A stretch of 64,000 bases of DNA from Enemella dayhoffiae (GCF_002250625.1 NZ_NMVQ01000004.1:1-64000), one strand, 5' to 3'. Shown: positions 31,829 through 40,140, counted from the first letter of the stretch. Notes: generated by a model not told the origin, from the letters alone. Translations and numbers: made by a program.

Positions 31829-32973
31829 CAGGCGTTCTCCTCCTTGGCCCTGACGAGGACCTCAACGAAGCGGTCGAACAGGTACGCCGCGTCGTGCGGC
31901 CCAGCGGCGGCCTCCGGGTGGTACTGGACCGAGAAGGCGATCAGCTCCCCGTCGGCGTTGCGCAGCTCGAGGCCCTCCACCACGTCGTCGTTGAGGCCGA
32001 CGTGGCTGACCCGGGCGCTTCCCCACTTCGTCTCGGTGTCGCGGTCCAGCGGTGCGTCGACAGCGAATCCGTGGTTGTGCGCGGTGACCTCGACCTTGCC
32101 GGTGGAACGGTCGAGGACCGGCTGGTTGATGCCGCGGTGCCCGTATTTCAGTTTGTAGGTGCCGAACCCCAGGGTGCGGCCGAAGATCTGATTGCCGAAA
32201 CAGATGCCGAAGAACGGCATTCCGGAGTCCAGTGCGTCGGTGAGCAGGCGTACGGAGCGGTCGGTGGTGACCGGATCGCCCGGGCCGTTGGAGAAGAAGA
32301 GCCCGTCGGCTCCGGCTGCGCGTACCTCGTCAAGCTGGGCGGTCGCGGGCAGCACGTGCACCTCGATCCCCCGCTCGGCCATCCGGTGGGGAGTCATCGA
32401 CTTGATGCCGAGGTCGATCGCCGCGACGGTGAACCGCTTCTCGCCCTGGGCGGGCACGACGTACGCCTCGGGTGCGGTCACCTCGCCGACCAGGTCGGCA
32501 CCGGTCATCTCGGGCTGCTCCTTGACCCGTTGCAGGAGGGCCTCAGGGTTGGTCTCGGTGCTGGAGATGCCGACCCGCATCGCCCCCCGCTCACGCAGGT
32601 GGCGGGTCAGCGCGCGGGTGTCGATGTCGCTGATCCCGACGATCCCCTGAGCCCGGAGTTCCTCGTCGAGCGAGCGCCGGGAGCGCCAGTTGGAGGCGAC
32701 TCGGGCGGCGTCGCGGACGACGTAACCGGACACCCAGATCCGGGAGGACTCGTCGTCCTCGTCGTTCCAACCGGTGTTGCCGATGTGGGGGGAGGTCTGG
32801 ATCACCACCTGACGGCGGTAGCTCGGGTCGGTCAGCGTCTCCTGATAGCCCGACATGGCGGTGACGAAGACCGCCTCACCGAAGGTCTCACCCTCGGCCC
32901 CGAAACGGCGACCGGAGAAGCTCCGCCCGTCCTCGAGAACCAGGATTGCGTTGGCGGATTCCTGCTGTGTCAT
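31828..32973 (-). CDS. carA: Carbamoyl-phosphate synthase small (glutaminase) subunit
   Basis: A 381-residue subunit. The N-terminal half is the CarA-specific domain ([34 protein letters not shown]). The C-terminal half is a class I glutamine amidotransferase with the nucleophile in [12 protein letters not shown] and the HNHGF and QYHPEA motifs. It supplies ammonia to CarB. A PyrR-binding hairpin in its 5' leader overlaps the likely ribosome site, so pyrimidine levels should control its translation. Confidence 0.96.
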
Positions 32974-32985
32974 ACGTGTGTGACC

Positions 32986-33012
32986 GTCCTTTCCTGCCTC
33001 ACGGGACAGGAC
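32986..33012 (-). promoter_or_regulatory. PyrR-binding RNA loop in the carA leader
   Basis: The minus-strand RNA reads GUCCU-GUCCCGUGAGGCAGGA-AAGGAC. The core UGUCCCGUGAGGCA fits the PyrR consensus ARUCCNGNGAGGYU at every conserved loop base, and its closing pair is changed on both sides (U-A for A-U), a compensatory change. An inner CCUG/CAGG stem and an outer GUCCU/AGGAC stem are present. AGGAAAGGA, the only purine-rich candidate ribosome site before the carA ATG, forms the 3' side, so PyrR binding would block translation, as described for mycobacteria. Confidence 0.85.
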
Positions 33013-33038
33013 TTAAAGGTTGGCTCCAAAGCCGCCCC

Positions 33039-33044
33039 AGCCTA
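33039..33044 (-). promoter_or_regulatory. -10 box of the carA-carB-pyrD-pyrF unit
   Basis: TAGGCT on the minus strand would place the transcription start near 33032, about 60 bases before carA. That leader just holds the PyrR loop at 32986-33012. No clear -35 box is seen. Confidence 0.5.
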
Positions 33045-33117
33045 ACGTACTGCCACCGCTGCAGCGCCCTCGTCGCCCGCTCGTGGGCGTACCCCCCGGT
33101 GTGAGTCCGCTCACGCT

Positions 33118-33156
33118 GGCTCAGCGAGCCCTGCGCTGGCTGAGCCTGTCGAAGCC
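33118..33156. repeat. REP-like element with CTGAGCCTGTCGA core
   Basis: GGCTC-AGC-GAGCC (33118-33130) is a small perfect hairpin, followed by GGCTGAGCCTGTCGAAGCC (33138-33156). The 13-base core CTGAGCCTGTCGA recurs inside aspS at 61229-61241. This sequence type is known as a dispersed palindromic repeat in many bacterial genomes. It lies in the 469-base gap between carA and the epimerase gene. Confidence 0.65.
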
Positions 33157-33163
33157 CGCTGGC

Positions 33164-33215
33164 CGTGGTTGCGTTCGGTGGTTGCGTCCGGTGGTTGCCT
33201 CCCGGTGGTTGCGGC
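33164..33215. repeat. Short tandem repeat, four copies of GTGGTTGC
   Basis: GTGGTTGC occurs at 33165, 33178, 33191 and 33205, spaced 13, 13 and 14 bases, with similar bases between the copies. The unit is about 13 bases (CGGTGGTTGCGTC). It is not inside a credible gene. It may be a variable-number repeat or a row of protein-binding sites. Confidence 0.75.
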
Positions 33216-33346
33216 GGAAAGGGCGTCCCGCCCACCTCAGCGCCCAACGACCAGTTTCCATCGGGAACCCCACGCTGGCCGAGTGCCAGCGAGTCGATCA
33301 CCGCCCAGATTCTTTCCACAGATCTCGGAATTCGTTGGGTGCAGAT

Positions 33347-33458
33347 TCGAACACCAGTACCTATTATTGATGGTGAGAGGAACATGGCCATGCCCGGTTC
33401 CGTTGCTCCAGAACGTCGCGCGCCCCGGCGTAGGGTCGGGGCATGCGGGTTTGGGTGA
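33347..33458 (+). other. Vestigial promoter, half SOS-like box and truncated 24-codon frame
   Basis: TCGAAC (33347-33352) matches half of the actinobacterial LexA box; the other half does not match. TATTAT (33362-33367), GAGAGG and an ATG at 33384 follow, an AT-rich promoter and start arrangement unlike the surrounding GC-rich sequence. The frame MAMPGSVAPERRAPRRRVGA stops after 24 codons at 33458, just inside the epimerase gene. It looks like the 5' end of a lost gene. The rest of the 32974-33442 gap holds only the repeats described separately. Confidence 0.35.
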
Positions 33459-34249
33459 GTGGGACGTCGGGGAAGCTGGGCGGCGAGGTGGCGCGGCAGC
33501 TGCGCGAGCAGGGACACGAGGTGTCCGAGGCCGACATTCGCAGCCCACACCCGGTCAACCTGCTCGACGACGCAGCGGTGGCCAACAGCCTCAAGGGCTG
33601 CGAGGCGATCATTCACTGCGCCGGCATCCCCAGCCCGGAGGGCCAGCAGCCCGCCCACCTGGTGCACTCCAACGTGATGTCCACGTTCAACGCGCTCGAG
33701 GCGGCCTGGCGCGCCGGCATCCGCACCGCGGTGCTCGCCTCCAGCGGCTCCATCTACGGCACCGCCTGGGCGCCCGAGCCGTTGCAGCACGCCTACCTGC
33801 CAGTCGACGAGGACGCTCCGCTGCGCTACCGGGACCCGTACGCCCTCACCAAGGACGTGCTCGAGCGGACCGGCGCGATGTACGCCCGCCGCGGAATGAC
33901 CGTCACCGCGCTGCGATTCCACTGGATCCTGACCGTGGACGAGGTACGCCGACTCGCCGAGCGTCCGGCCGACGGCGGGGAGGCCAAGAACCTGTGGGGC
34001 TACGTGGAGCTGTCCGACGCGGCCCGGGCGTGCCTCCTGGCGCTCACCCCCAACCCCGGGCCAAACCGATTCCAGCCACTGCTGATCGCGGCCGCCGACA
34101 CCCGGGTGCACGAGCCCATCGAAGAACTCCTCGACCGCTACTGCCCCGAGGTGGAACGCCGCCGGCCACTCACCGGCAGTCAGGGCGCATTCGACTGCTC
34201 ACGCGCGGCCGAGGTGATCGGCTGGCGCGCCGAAACGACCTGGCGCTGA
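33443..34249 (+). CDS. NAD-dependent epimerase/dehydratase (extended SDR)
   Basis: A 268-residue short-chain dehydrogenase of the extended class. The nucleotide loop is GTSGKLGG at 7-14, and the catalytic Tyr133 and Lys137 lie in DPYALTKDVLE. IIHCAGIPSPEG and ASSGSIYGTAWAPEP are further family segments. It may act on a nucleotide or free sugar, but the substrate is not predictable. TAGGGT (33431-33436) ends 6 bases before the ATG, so it is probably leaderless. It faces the glucosylglycerate hydrolase gene, whose stop is one base away. Confidence 0.82.
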   Translation: MRVWVSGTSGKLGGEVARQLREQGHEVSEADIRSPHPVNLLDDAAVANSLKGCEAIIHCAGIPSPEGQQPAHLVHSNVMSTFNALEAAWRAGIRTAVLASSGSIYGTAWAPEPLQHAYLPVDEDAPLRYRDPYALTKDVLERTGAMYARRGMTVTALRFHWILTVDEVRRLAERPADGGEAKNLWGYVELSDAARACLLALTPNPGPNRFQPLLIAAADTRVHEPIEELLDRYCPEVERRRPLTGSQGAFDCSRAAEVIGWRAETTWR

Positions 34250-34250
34250 C

Positions 34251-35594
34251 TCAGGACTGCCAGTCCGGGTTGGTCAACCAGTCGATCGCCGCCATCGCCG
34301 ACCACGACTGCTGCGGGCTGCCCAGGGTCTCGTTCGTCCGCGGCTCGTAGTATTCGCCGAAGCTGAGATCCCGCAACTGGTCCAACCCGGCCAGACGCCA
34401 CGCCAGCGCATCCTCGCGATGCCCGGACCGCAGGGCGGTCCACGCGAACAGCCAGTTCATCACCGGCCAGACCGGGCCGCGCCAATATTCCCTGGGCCGC
34501 AGTTGCGGCGAGTCGAGACTGACCGAGGGAGGCAGCGGGAAGGCCATCTCGGGATGCCCGCACCATCGCTCGCCCAGCAGGATCTCTCGCTGACGTTGCG
34601 TTTCCGCGTCGTCCCCACCCATCAGCACGGCCGCGAAACCGCCCATCGACTCGGTGCTCAACCAGCGCTGCGCGTTGATGTCGAAGTCGCGGCAGAGCCC
34701 GGTCACCGGATCGATCGTGGCCAGCACCCCCGCCCGGGTGCGCTCCGCCCGGGCCCGCTCGGTCGTCGCCACGTCCGCCTGTCCGAGGTCCTCGGCGATG
34801 CGGGTCAGCGACTCCGCGGCCAGCACCAGGATCGCCGCCATGAACACGTCGGTGACGCGGAAGTCGAGCACCTCCTTGACCCGCACGTCGTCGAACTGGA
34901 CACTCTTCATCTGCTCGATCAGCGTGATGTAGCGCTGATACTCCTCGTCGGAGGGTCGCTCGGAGGCGTCGGCGTGGTTGAGGTCCATCCGCGCGAACTC
35001 GAGTCGACGGCTGACCTTCACCCCGGCGTACACCTCGTCCCAGCGCGGGGAGTTGTCCATTCCGGATTCCCAACCGTGGTGGATTTCCACGACGTCGGCG
35101 TACCCGCGCGCGGTGGACAACCACTCGTGCCAACGCGTCAACCTGCGCAGCGCCTCGGCCGCGAACTCCTCGGCCACCTGGAGGTCCTCACCACCGCACC
35201 GGCGCGCCTGCTGCAGCACCAGCTCCAGGGCGATCGCGTGCACCGGTGGCTGACAGATTCCCGAGCTGTGCACCCCCGCCGGCAGGGCCGGGGCGACCGC
35301 GGTCCCCCAGTCGTCGAAGTCCGGAAAGTAGCCGGGTTCGTCGGAGAAGATGATGTGCGGCAGCATGCCGGTACGCCACTGCCCGGCGAGCACCGTCCGG
35401 AGCTCCGCGATGGCCCTGGGCACCGACAGCTGAGCGAGCCCGATGGCCACGAACGCCGCATCCCAGGACCACTGGTGCGGGTACAGGCTCGGGCCGGCCT
35501 TGATCATGTGGCCGAGGTCGTTGTCCCGCAGCACCTGCTTGGCCGACTCGAGAAGTTGCCGATCGGGGGCCGTTCCGGTTTCGAGCTGGGTCAC
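34251..35594 (-). CDS. Glucosylglycerate hydrolase (GH63 type)
   Basis: A 447-residue alpha-barrel glycosidase that closely resembles mycobacterial glucosylglycerate hydrolase. NDLGHMIKAGPSLYPHQWSW leads to WDAAF (residues 44-48). GWESGMDNSPRWD at 174-186 holds the likely acid Asp180. REYWRGPVWPV follows near 368, and EYYEP at 414-418 holds the likely base Glu414. It should split glucosylglycerate (perhaps mannosylglycerate) to the sugar and glycerate. The GTG overlaps the stop of the damaged ABC ATPase (GTGA), so it is the last gene of a former uptake operon. ROK control is likely. Confidence 0.85.
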   Translation of the reverse strand: MTQLETGTAPDRQLLESAKQVLRDNDLGHMIKAGPSLYPHQWSWDAAFVAIGLAQLSVPRAIAELRTVLAGQWRTGMLPHIIFSDEPGYFPDFDDWGTAVAPALPAGVHSSGICQPPVHAIALELVLQQARRCGGEDLQVAEEFAAEALRRLTRWHEWLSTARGYADVVEIHHGWESGMDNSPRWDEVYAGVKVSRRLEFARMDLNHADASERPSDEEYQRYITLIEQMKSVQFDDVRVKEVLDFRVTDVFMAAILVLAAESLTRIAEDLGQADVATTERARAERTRAGVLATIDPVTGLCRDFDINAQRWLSTESMGGFAAVLMGGDDAETQRQREILLGERWCGHPEMAFPLPPSVSLDSPQLRPREYWRGPVWPVMNWLFAWTALRSGHREDALAWRLAGLDQLRDLSFGEYYEPRTNETLGSPQQSWSAMAAIDWLTNPDWQS

Positions 35595-36553
35595 CGGGCC
35601 GCTCCACCAACGCTGGTCCGGCGATCACCAAGATCCCACAGCAGGCCGGTCTCCGGGTCGTACAACCGAATCGCGTGCGGAGCGACGCTGAGCGTCACCT
35701 GCTCCCCGGCGCGTACCAGAACGGTCGGCTCGGTCTGCACCTTGATCTGGTCCCCGGCCACCTCGACGGTGAGCAGGTTGTGCGAACCCAGCGGTTCGGC
35801 GACCAGCACCTCTGCCGCCAGCGTCCCGGGGGTGCCCGGTTCGGCGACCTGGATCGCCTCCGCGCGAACCCCCATCCGGACCGGACCGTTCAACTCCGTG
35901 CGACCCGGCAGCCGCAACTCGTGCCCGCTCACCGCAACACCGTCCCCACCTCCGGTGATCTCGCCGTCCAGGAAGTTCATCGGCGGCGAACCGATGAACC
36001 CGCCGACGAACGTGTCGGCGGGATGGTCGTAGATGTTCAACGGGGTGTCCAACTGCGCGATCTGCCCCTTGCGCATCACCGCCACCTTGTCCCCCAACGA
36101 CAGCGCCTCGGACTGGTCGTGGGTGACGTAGACGGTGGTGGTGCCGAGCTGGTCGACGATCTTCTTCAGCTCCGCCCGGAATCCCAACCGCAGCAGGGCG
36201 TCCAGGTTGGACAGCGGCTCGTCCATCAGCAGCACGTCGGCGTCCACCACGATGGCGCGGGCCACCGCCACCCGCTGCCGCTGGCCACCGGACAGCTGCG
36301 CCGGGAAACGGTCCAGATAGGGGGTGAGCTGCAGCAGCTCGGCGGCCCACTCGACCTTCTTCTCGATGTCGGCCTTCGGCATCTTCTGCTGGACCAGGCC
36401 GAAAGCGATGTTGTGGCGCACCTTGCGATGCGGGAACACCGCATAGGACTGGAACACCATGGACAGGTTCCGCTTGTGCACCGGCATGTAGATGACGTCC
36501 CGCCCGCCGATGGCGATCGCCCCGTCGGTCGGCAGCTCGAGACCGGCGATCAT
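35591..36553 (-). pseudogene. CUT1-type ABC transporter ATPase lacking its 5' end (no Walker A)
   Basis: 320 codons from MIAGLELPTDG to the end of a MalK/UgpC-like sugar importer ATPase. The Q-loop (SMVFQSYAVFPH), signature (LSGGQRQRVAVARA), Walker B (DVLLMDEPLSNLDA), switch histidine (YVTHDQSEA) and C-terminal TOBE domain are intact. The first 40 or so codons, with the first strands and the GPSGCGKTT loop, are gone, so ATP binding should fail. At 36553 the sequence changes abruptly into the start of another gene. It can still be translated by coupling and probably carries translation into the hydrolase gene. Confidence 0.85.
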
Positions 36554-36615
36554 CCCAGGCCGAGGCCGAGCACCCGACGACGGGAGAAACTGCTGCTGCT
36601 GAGCGGATCCGACAT
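36550..36615 (-). pseudogene. 5' remnant of a Tat-type sugar-binding protein gene
   Basis: GAGGAG and an ATG at 36615 begin a 21-codon frame, MSDPLSSSSFSRRRVLGLGLG, then TGA at 36550-36552. The S-R-R-R-V-L core followed by an LGLGLG hydrophobic run is the start of a twin-arginine signal peptide, as in actinobacterial sugar-binding lipoproteins. It breaks off inside the signal. Its stop overlaps the ATG of the truncated ATPase (ATGA). The simplest reading is one deletion that removed the rest of this gene, the two permease genes and the ATPase 5' end. Confidence 0.75.
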
Positions 36616-36677
36616 CTTTGTCTCCTCTGGGCATTCGGTGTTCCGACCACCGCCGGGACCTTTTGTCTTGACTCGGA

Positions 36678-36706
36678 ACATAAAGCTTTACGGCAGACCC
36701 CGTCAA
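36678..36706 (-). promoter_or_regulatory. Promoter of the former importer operon with a palindromic operator
   Basis: On the minus strand TTGACG (36701-36706) and TTATGT (36678-36683) are spaced by 17 bases, one of the best promoters in the window. The perfect palindrome TAAAGCTTTA (36681-36690) overlaps the -10 box and spacer. It faces the divergent ROK gene 58 bases away and is the obvious candidate for the repressor site. The transcript would have a leader of about 55 bases with GAGGAG before the start at 36615. Confidence 0.7.
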
Positions 36707-36747
36707 TAGCATTCTGAGCGCGTCGGCACCGATCGTTACCCAACAGT

Positions 36748-37974
36748 GTGAGTATGACTGGAGCCCGTGGGGATTCTGTGCTGGATCAGGAAGGGGCTGT
36801 GGGAGTGAGTGATCGAAACGGCGAGAGTCGCAGTTCGGCAGTCAGCTGCGGAGCGCTGCTGCAGGAGATCCGCGAGGCCGATGGCATCACCCGACAGGAT
36901 CTCCTGCAGGCCACCGGGATGTCCCGGTCGACGCTCTATCAGCGACTCGACCTGCTGGAGCGGGCCGGTCTGATCCACGAGGCGGGCCAGGAGACGTCGA
37001 CCGGGGGCCGTCCCCCGAAAATCCTCCGCTTCGACGACCGGGGCCGGGTCGCCCTCACCTTCGACGTCGGACACACCCGGGCCGCGGTGTCACTCTGTCG
37101 CCTGGACGGCACCACGCTGAGCGGGCGCACCATCTCCCTGCAACCGGGCTGGCAACCGGCAGCGCTGCTGGAGCAGCTGTCAACGGTGGCGGAGGCGCTG
37201 CTCGATGCGACCTCCGGAGAGCGGCTGGTCGGGATCGGCCTGGGCATCCCGGCACCCGTGCAGTCCCCCGGTGACGTGCGGTGGCCGACCCGGGCGATGC
37301 CGGATGCGGGCTATCCGCTGGTTGACGAGCTGGTCCGCCGGTTCAACGTGCCGGTCTGCGTGGAGAACGACGCCCGCGCCTTCGCCCTCGGCGAATTCGC
37401 CGCCTCGCAGAGCCAGGCCGAACTGTTCCTCGGCATCAAGTACGCCTCCGGTCTCGGCGCCGGCCTGGTCAGCCACGGGGCCATGGTGCGCGGTTCGGTG
37501 GGGGCGGCCGGAGATCTCGGACACATCCGGATCACCGACGACGGCCCGGAGTGCACCTGCCAGAGCCGCGGGTGCCTGGCGGCGTACGCCTCCGGCCGGG
37601 CACTGCTCCGCGACCTCGGGCCGCGCGTCGGGTCGCTGACCGAAGCCGTCCAACTGCTCGACGCCGGGGACCCCGAGGTGACCGACTGGATCGACACCGC
37701 CACCGCCCTGCTAGGGCGGGCGTTGGCCGGTCTGGTCCAGGCGCTCAACCCGCGCGAGGTCGTCTTCGGTGGCTATCTGGGCCGCCACCCCTACATCAGT
37801 GACCGGCTGACCGAGACAATCACCGAGCTGACCCTGGAGCGAGTGCACGACCACACCACGATGTATGCCGGCCGCCTCGGCGCCGCCGCCGGCACGCTGG
37901 GCCTGGTCTGGTTGGTGAACCAGACCCTGTTCTCGGTGCAGCGGGTCGATCAGCTGGTCGCGGACGTGCGCTGA
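36748..37974 (+). CDS. ROK-family transcriptional regulator
   Basis: A 408-residue repressor. An N-terminal winged helix (GITRQDLLQATGMSRSTLYQRL, given here as adjoining motifs, then LERAGLI) at about 45-80 is followed by a ROK sugar-kinase-like domain. Sugar-binding and phosphate residues are in VCVENDARAFALGE, and a zinc-site variant is ECTCQSRGCLAAYASG. It is divergent from the decayed importer operon that ends in glucosylglycerate hydrolase, so it probably senses that sugar or a product. The start is GTG at 36748; an ATG two codons later is equally possible. Confidence 0.85.
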   Translation: MSMTGARGDSVLDQEGAVGVSDRNGESRSSAVSCGALLQEIREADGITRQDLLQATGMSRSTLYQRLDLLERAGLIHEAGQETSTGGRPPKILRFDDRGRVALTFDVGHTRAAVSLCRLDGTTLSGRTISLQPGWQPAALLEQLSTVAEALLDATSGERLVGIGLGIPAPVQSPGDVRWPTRAMPDAGYPLVDELVRRFNVPVCVENDARAFALGEFAASQSQAELFLGIKYASGLGAGLVSHGAMVRGSVGAAGDLGHIRITDDGPECTCQSRGCLAAYASGRALLRDLGPRVGSLTEAVQLLDAGDPEVTDWIDTATALLGRALAGLVQALNPREVVFGGYLGRHPYISDRLTETITELTLERVHDHTTMYAGRLGAAAGTLGLVWLVNQTLFSVQRVDQLVADVR

Positions 37975-39206
37975 GCGTCGGCGCCGGACAGGCGTAGTCG
38001 GGCCGCCAGCCAGACGATCGGCAACAGACAGCACAACGACAGCACGCTCAACCAGGCGAAGCCGAAGGCGTGCATCACCGGCCCGGCCGCCGCGGCCCCG
38101 AAGGCGGCACAGAAGTTCATCGCCGTGTCGGTGCTGCCCTGGGCCTGCGTACGCACCGCGGGATCCACGCTGCGGCTCAGCAGCGCCGAACCGGACACCA
38201 TGCCGAAGGACCAGCCCAGTCCGAGCAGGAACAACCCGGCCATGATCATCCCGAGGGAATCCCCGGCCAGGAAGCAGAAGATCAGGGCGATCCCGTTCAA
38301 CCCCTGGCCCACCAGCTGGGTCCGCACCATGCCGAAACGCTCCGCCAGCTGTCCCACCAGCGGCGAGAACGCGAACATGCCCAGGGTGTGCAGCGAGATG
38401 GTCAACCCGATCAGCTTCAACTCGTGGTGGTGGTTGTGCAGGTGCACCGCGGACATCGTCATCACCACCACCATCACCATATGGTTCAGCACCGTCGCGC
38501 AGAAAGCGAACCTGGGCAGCGGATCCGCCCACACCCGGCCCAGCACGCTTCGCAGGGGCAGGCTCGGGGTGCGGGTGGCCTCCCCCAGGCCGCCGGCGCG
38601 GACCAGCGGGTCGGGCCGCAGCGCCCACCAGATCACCCCGGAGGCGGCGAGCATCGCCACCGCGGTGATCACATACGGTCCGGCGATCGGTGGCAGACCC
38701 AGCGCGCGCCCGATCGGTTCCCCCGGCAGCACCAGGTTGGGCCCCAGCACCACCCCGACGGTGCTCGCCCAGACGACCAGGGCGAGCGATCGGGTACGCC
38801 GGTCGTCGCGTTCGAGGTCGGTCGCGGCGAACCGCGCCTGCAACCCGGCCGCCTGGCCGGCCCCGAACAGCATCAACCCGGCCACCAGGACCAGCAGGTT
38901 GCTCGCCGCGATCGCGAGCACCTGCAGCACCGCGCCGAGGCAGGCCAGCCCGAAACCCAGCCCGAGCGCCGGGCGCCGGCCGCGGCGTACCGCCAGCAGG
39001 GCCAGCGGGATGCCGAAGCCGGCCGTGGACAGCAGCGCGACGGTCCGGGAGATCCCGGCGAGGGTCTCCGAACTGGTCACCTGATAGGCGATGATCGAAC
39101 CGAGCGAGGTGGCGGCACCGGTACCGAGGCTGCCCAGCACCTGGGCCCCGAGCAGCGTACGCAGGATCCGGGGTTGGTCCGGGTCGCGCGGTTCTCCGCG
39201 ACTCAC
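37950..39206 (-). CDS. MFS transporter
   Basis: A 418-residue membrane protein with about twelve hydrophobic segments in two sets of six. The cytoplasmic loops after helices 2 and 8 carry basic residues (AVRRGRRPALG and GQLAERFGMVRTQ), as in major facilitator proteins. A run of histidines, VHLHNHHHELK, lies between two helices in the second half. The substrate is unknown. The GTG start overlaps the stop of the LURP-one-like gene upstream (GTGA), and its 3' end overlaps the convergent ROK gene by 25 bases. Confidence 0.85.
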   Translation of the reverse strand: MSRGEPRDPDQPRILRTLLGAQVLGSLGTGAATSLGSIIAYQVTSSETLAGISRTVALLSTAGFGIPLALLAVRRGRRPALGLGFGLACLGAVLQVLAIAASNLLVLVAGLMLFGAGQAAGLQARFAATDLERDDRRTRSLALVVWASTVGVVLGPNLVLPGEPIGRALGLPPIAGPYVITAVAMLAASGVIWWALRPDPLVRAGGLGEATRTPSLPLRSVLGRVWADPLPRFAFCATVLNHMVMVVVMTMSAVHLHNHHHELKLIGLTISLHTLGMFAFSPLVGQLAERFGMVRTQLVGQGLNGIALIFCFLAGDSLGMIMAGLFLLGLGWSFGMVSGSALLSRSVDPAVRTQAQGSTDTAMNFCAAFGAAAAGPVMHAFGFAWLSVLSLCCLLPIVWLAARLRLSGADAQRTSATS

Positions 39207-39814
39207 CGGGCCTGCATGACGTCCAGCGCCACCCCGATTCCGGCAGCCAGCCGCCAGTCGAGGCGGTGCGGGCCGTTGAAGGCGGGCAGGTCGATCGAAT
39301 AGCAGTCACGCAGGGTGCCGGCGCGGGAGTGGTGCAGCACCGGCTGCCCGTCGGGGGCAGTGAAGTCGAAGTGATAGAAGCTCTCGAAGAAGCCGAGGTC
39401 GACCACCCGGCGCAGGATGGCGAAGAACTGGCTCCGCTCGGTACCGACGAACTCGTTTCCCCAGGCATCGGCGGCTGTCCAGGTGGTCCGCAGGAAGGAT
39501 TTGCCGAACTCCTTGCGAATCCAGCCGATCGGCCGACCGGAACCGTCGGTGATGTCCAGGGTCGGCGCGATGTCCATGATCTGCCGCGCCTGCAGGCTGA
39601 ACACGACCTGCGAGCGCGTCTCGTCGGCGAAGAAGTTGATCTGCTCCTTCAACTTGAACCGCTTCTGCTCGGCCAGGGCCAGCAGCATCCCCTCGTTGCC
39701 GGCAGGGTCGAGAGCCCGTACCTCGTATCGGTTGATGGTCATGGCGATCCGCTGCCGGATCGCCAACCGCTCGAGTTGCGGCGTGGGCTGGTGATAGGAG
39801 GGGTCGTGATGCAT
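39203..39814 (-). CDS. LURP-one-related/scramblase-like protein
   Basis: A 203-residue protein with the Tubby-like beta-barrel pattern of the LURP-one-related family: FKLKEQINFFADETRSQVVF, SLQARQIMDIAPTLDITDGS and GWIRKEFGKSFLRTTW are its repeated strand motifs. Bacterial members are thought to bind lipids or membranes, but the role is unknown. TAACGT ends 7 bases before the ATG at 39814, so it is probably leaderless; ATG at residue 25 is a possible shorter start. It is translationally coupled to the MFS gene. Confidence 0.75.
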   Translation of the reverse strand: MHHDPSYHQPTPQLERLAIRQRIAMTINRYEVRALDPAGNEGMLLALAEQKRFKLKEQINFFADETRSQVVFSLQARQIMDIAPTLDITDGSGRPIGWIRKEFGKSFLRTTWTAADAWGNEFVGTERSQFFAILRRVVDLGFFESFYHFDFTAPDGQPVLHHSRAGTLRDCYSIDLPAFNGPHRLDWRLAAGIGVALDVMQAR

Positions 39815-39855
39815 GGGGCCGACGTTACCCCGGACGAAGTTCGCCCGAGCAGGGG

Positions 39856-40140
39856 TCAGTGCCCGGCACCTGTCCGGAGCGCCCCCCTGGTGACGAAATC
39901 CTTGATCCCGGCCGAGCGGGCGCCGGTCAGGTGCACCCCGAGCGGGGTGTCGTCGGGGCGGGTCGGTTGGGTGATGCCGGGTCCGCGGTGAACACCCCCA
40001 CTCGCCCCCCGCGGTCGGCGAGCTCGGCGGCCAGCCCCAGCCCGGTCAGTCCGGCGCCCACCACCGACACCGGCTCACCCCGGTGCTGGTCGACGGCCCG
40101 GCGCAGGCGTACCGCGTCGGCATGGGTGGCGACGGCGTAC
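39856..40140 (-). pseudogene. Remnant of an FAD/NAD-dependent oxidoreductase
   Basis: Reading leftwards from 40140, one frame gives YAVATHADAVRLRRAVDQH and then a clear nucleotide-binding fold, PVSVVGAGLTGLGLAAELAD, followed by RGGRVGVFTADPASP. Near 39960 this frame shifts, and the following codons in the other frame run to a stop at 39856-39858 (DDTPLGVHLTGARSAGIKDF). The flavin-binding domain and the rest of the enzyme are missing. The 127 bases from here to nusB hold a short further frame (ISVSADLAGSTWTVSIIRNP) that could be another fragment; no intact gene is present. Confidence 0.6.

Noticed and set aside
32100-32250. CarA active site GICFGNQ instead of GICLGHQ
   Set aside because: The nucleophile cysteine is kept and this variant is found in actinobacteria; it is not a sign of inactivity.
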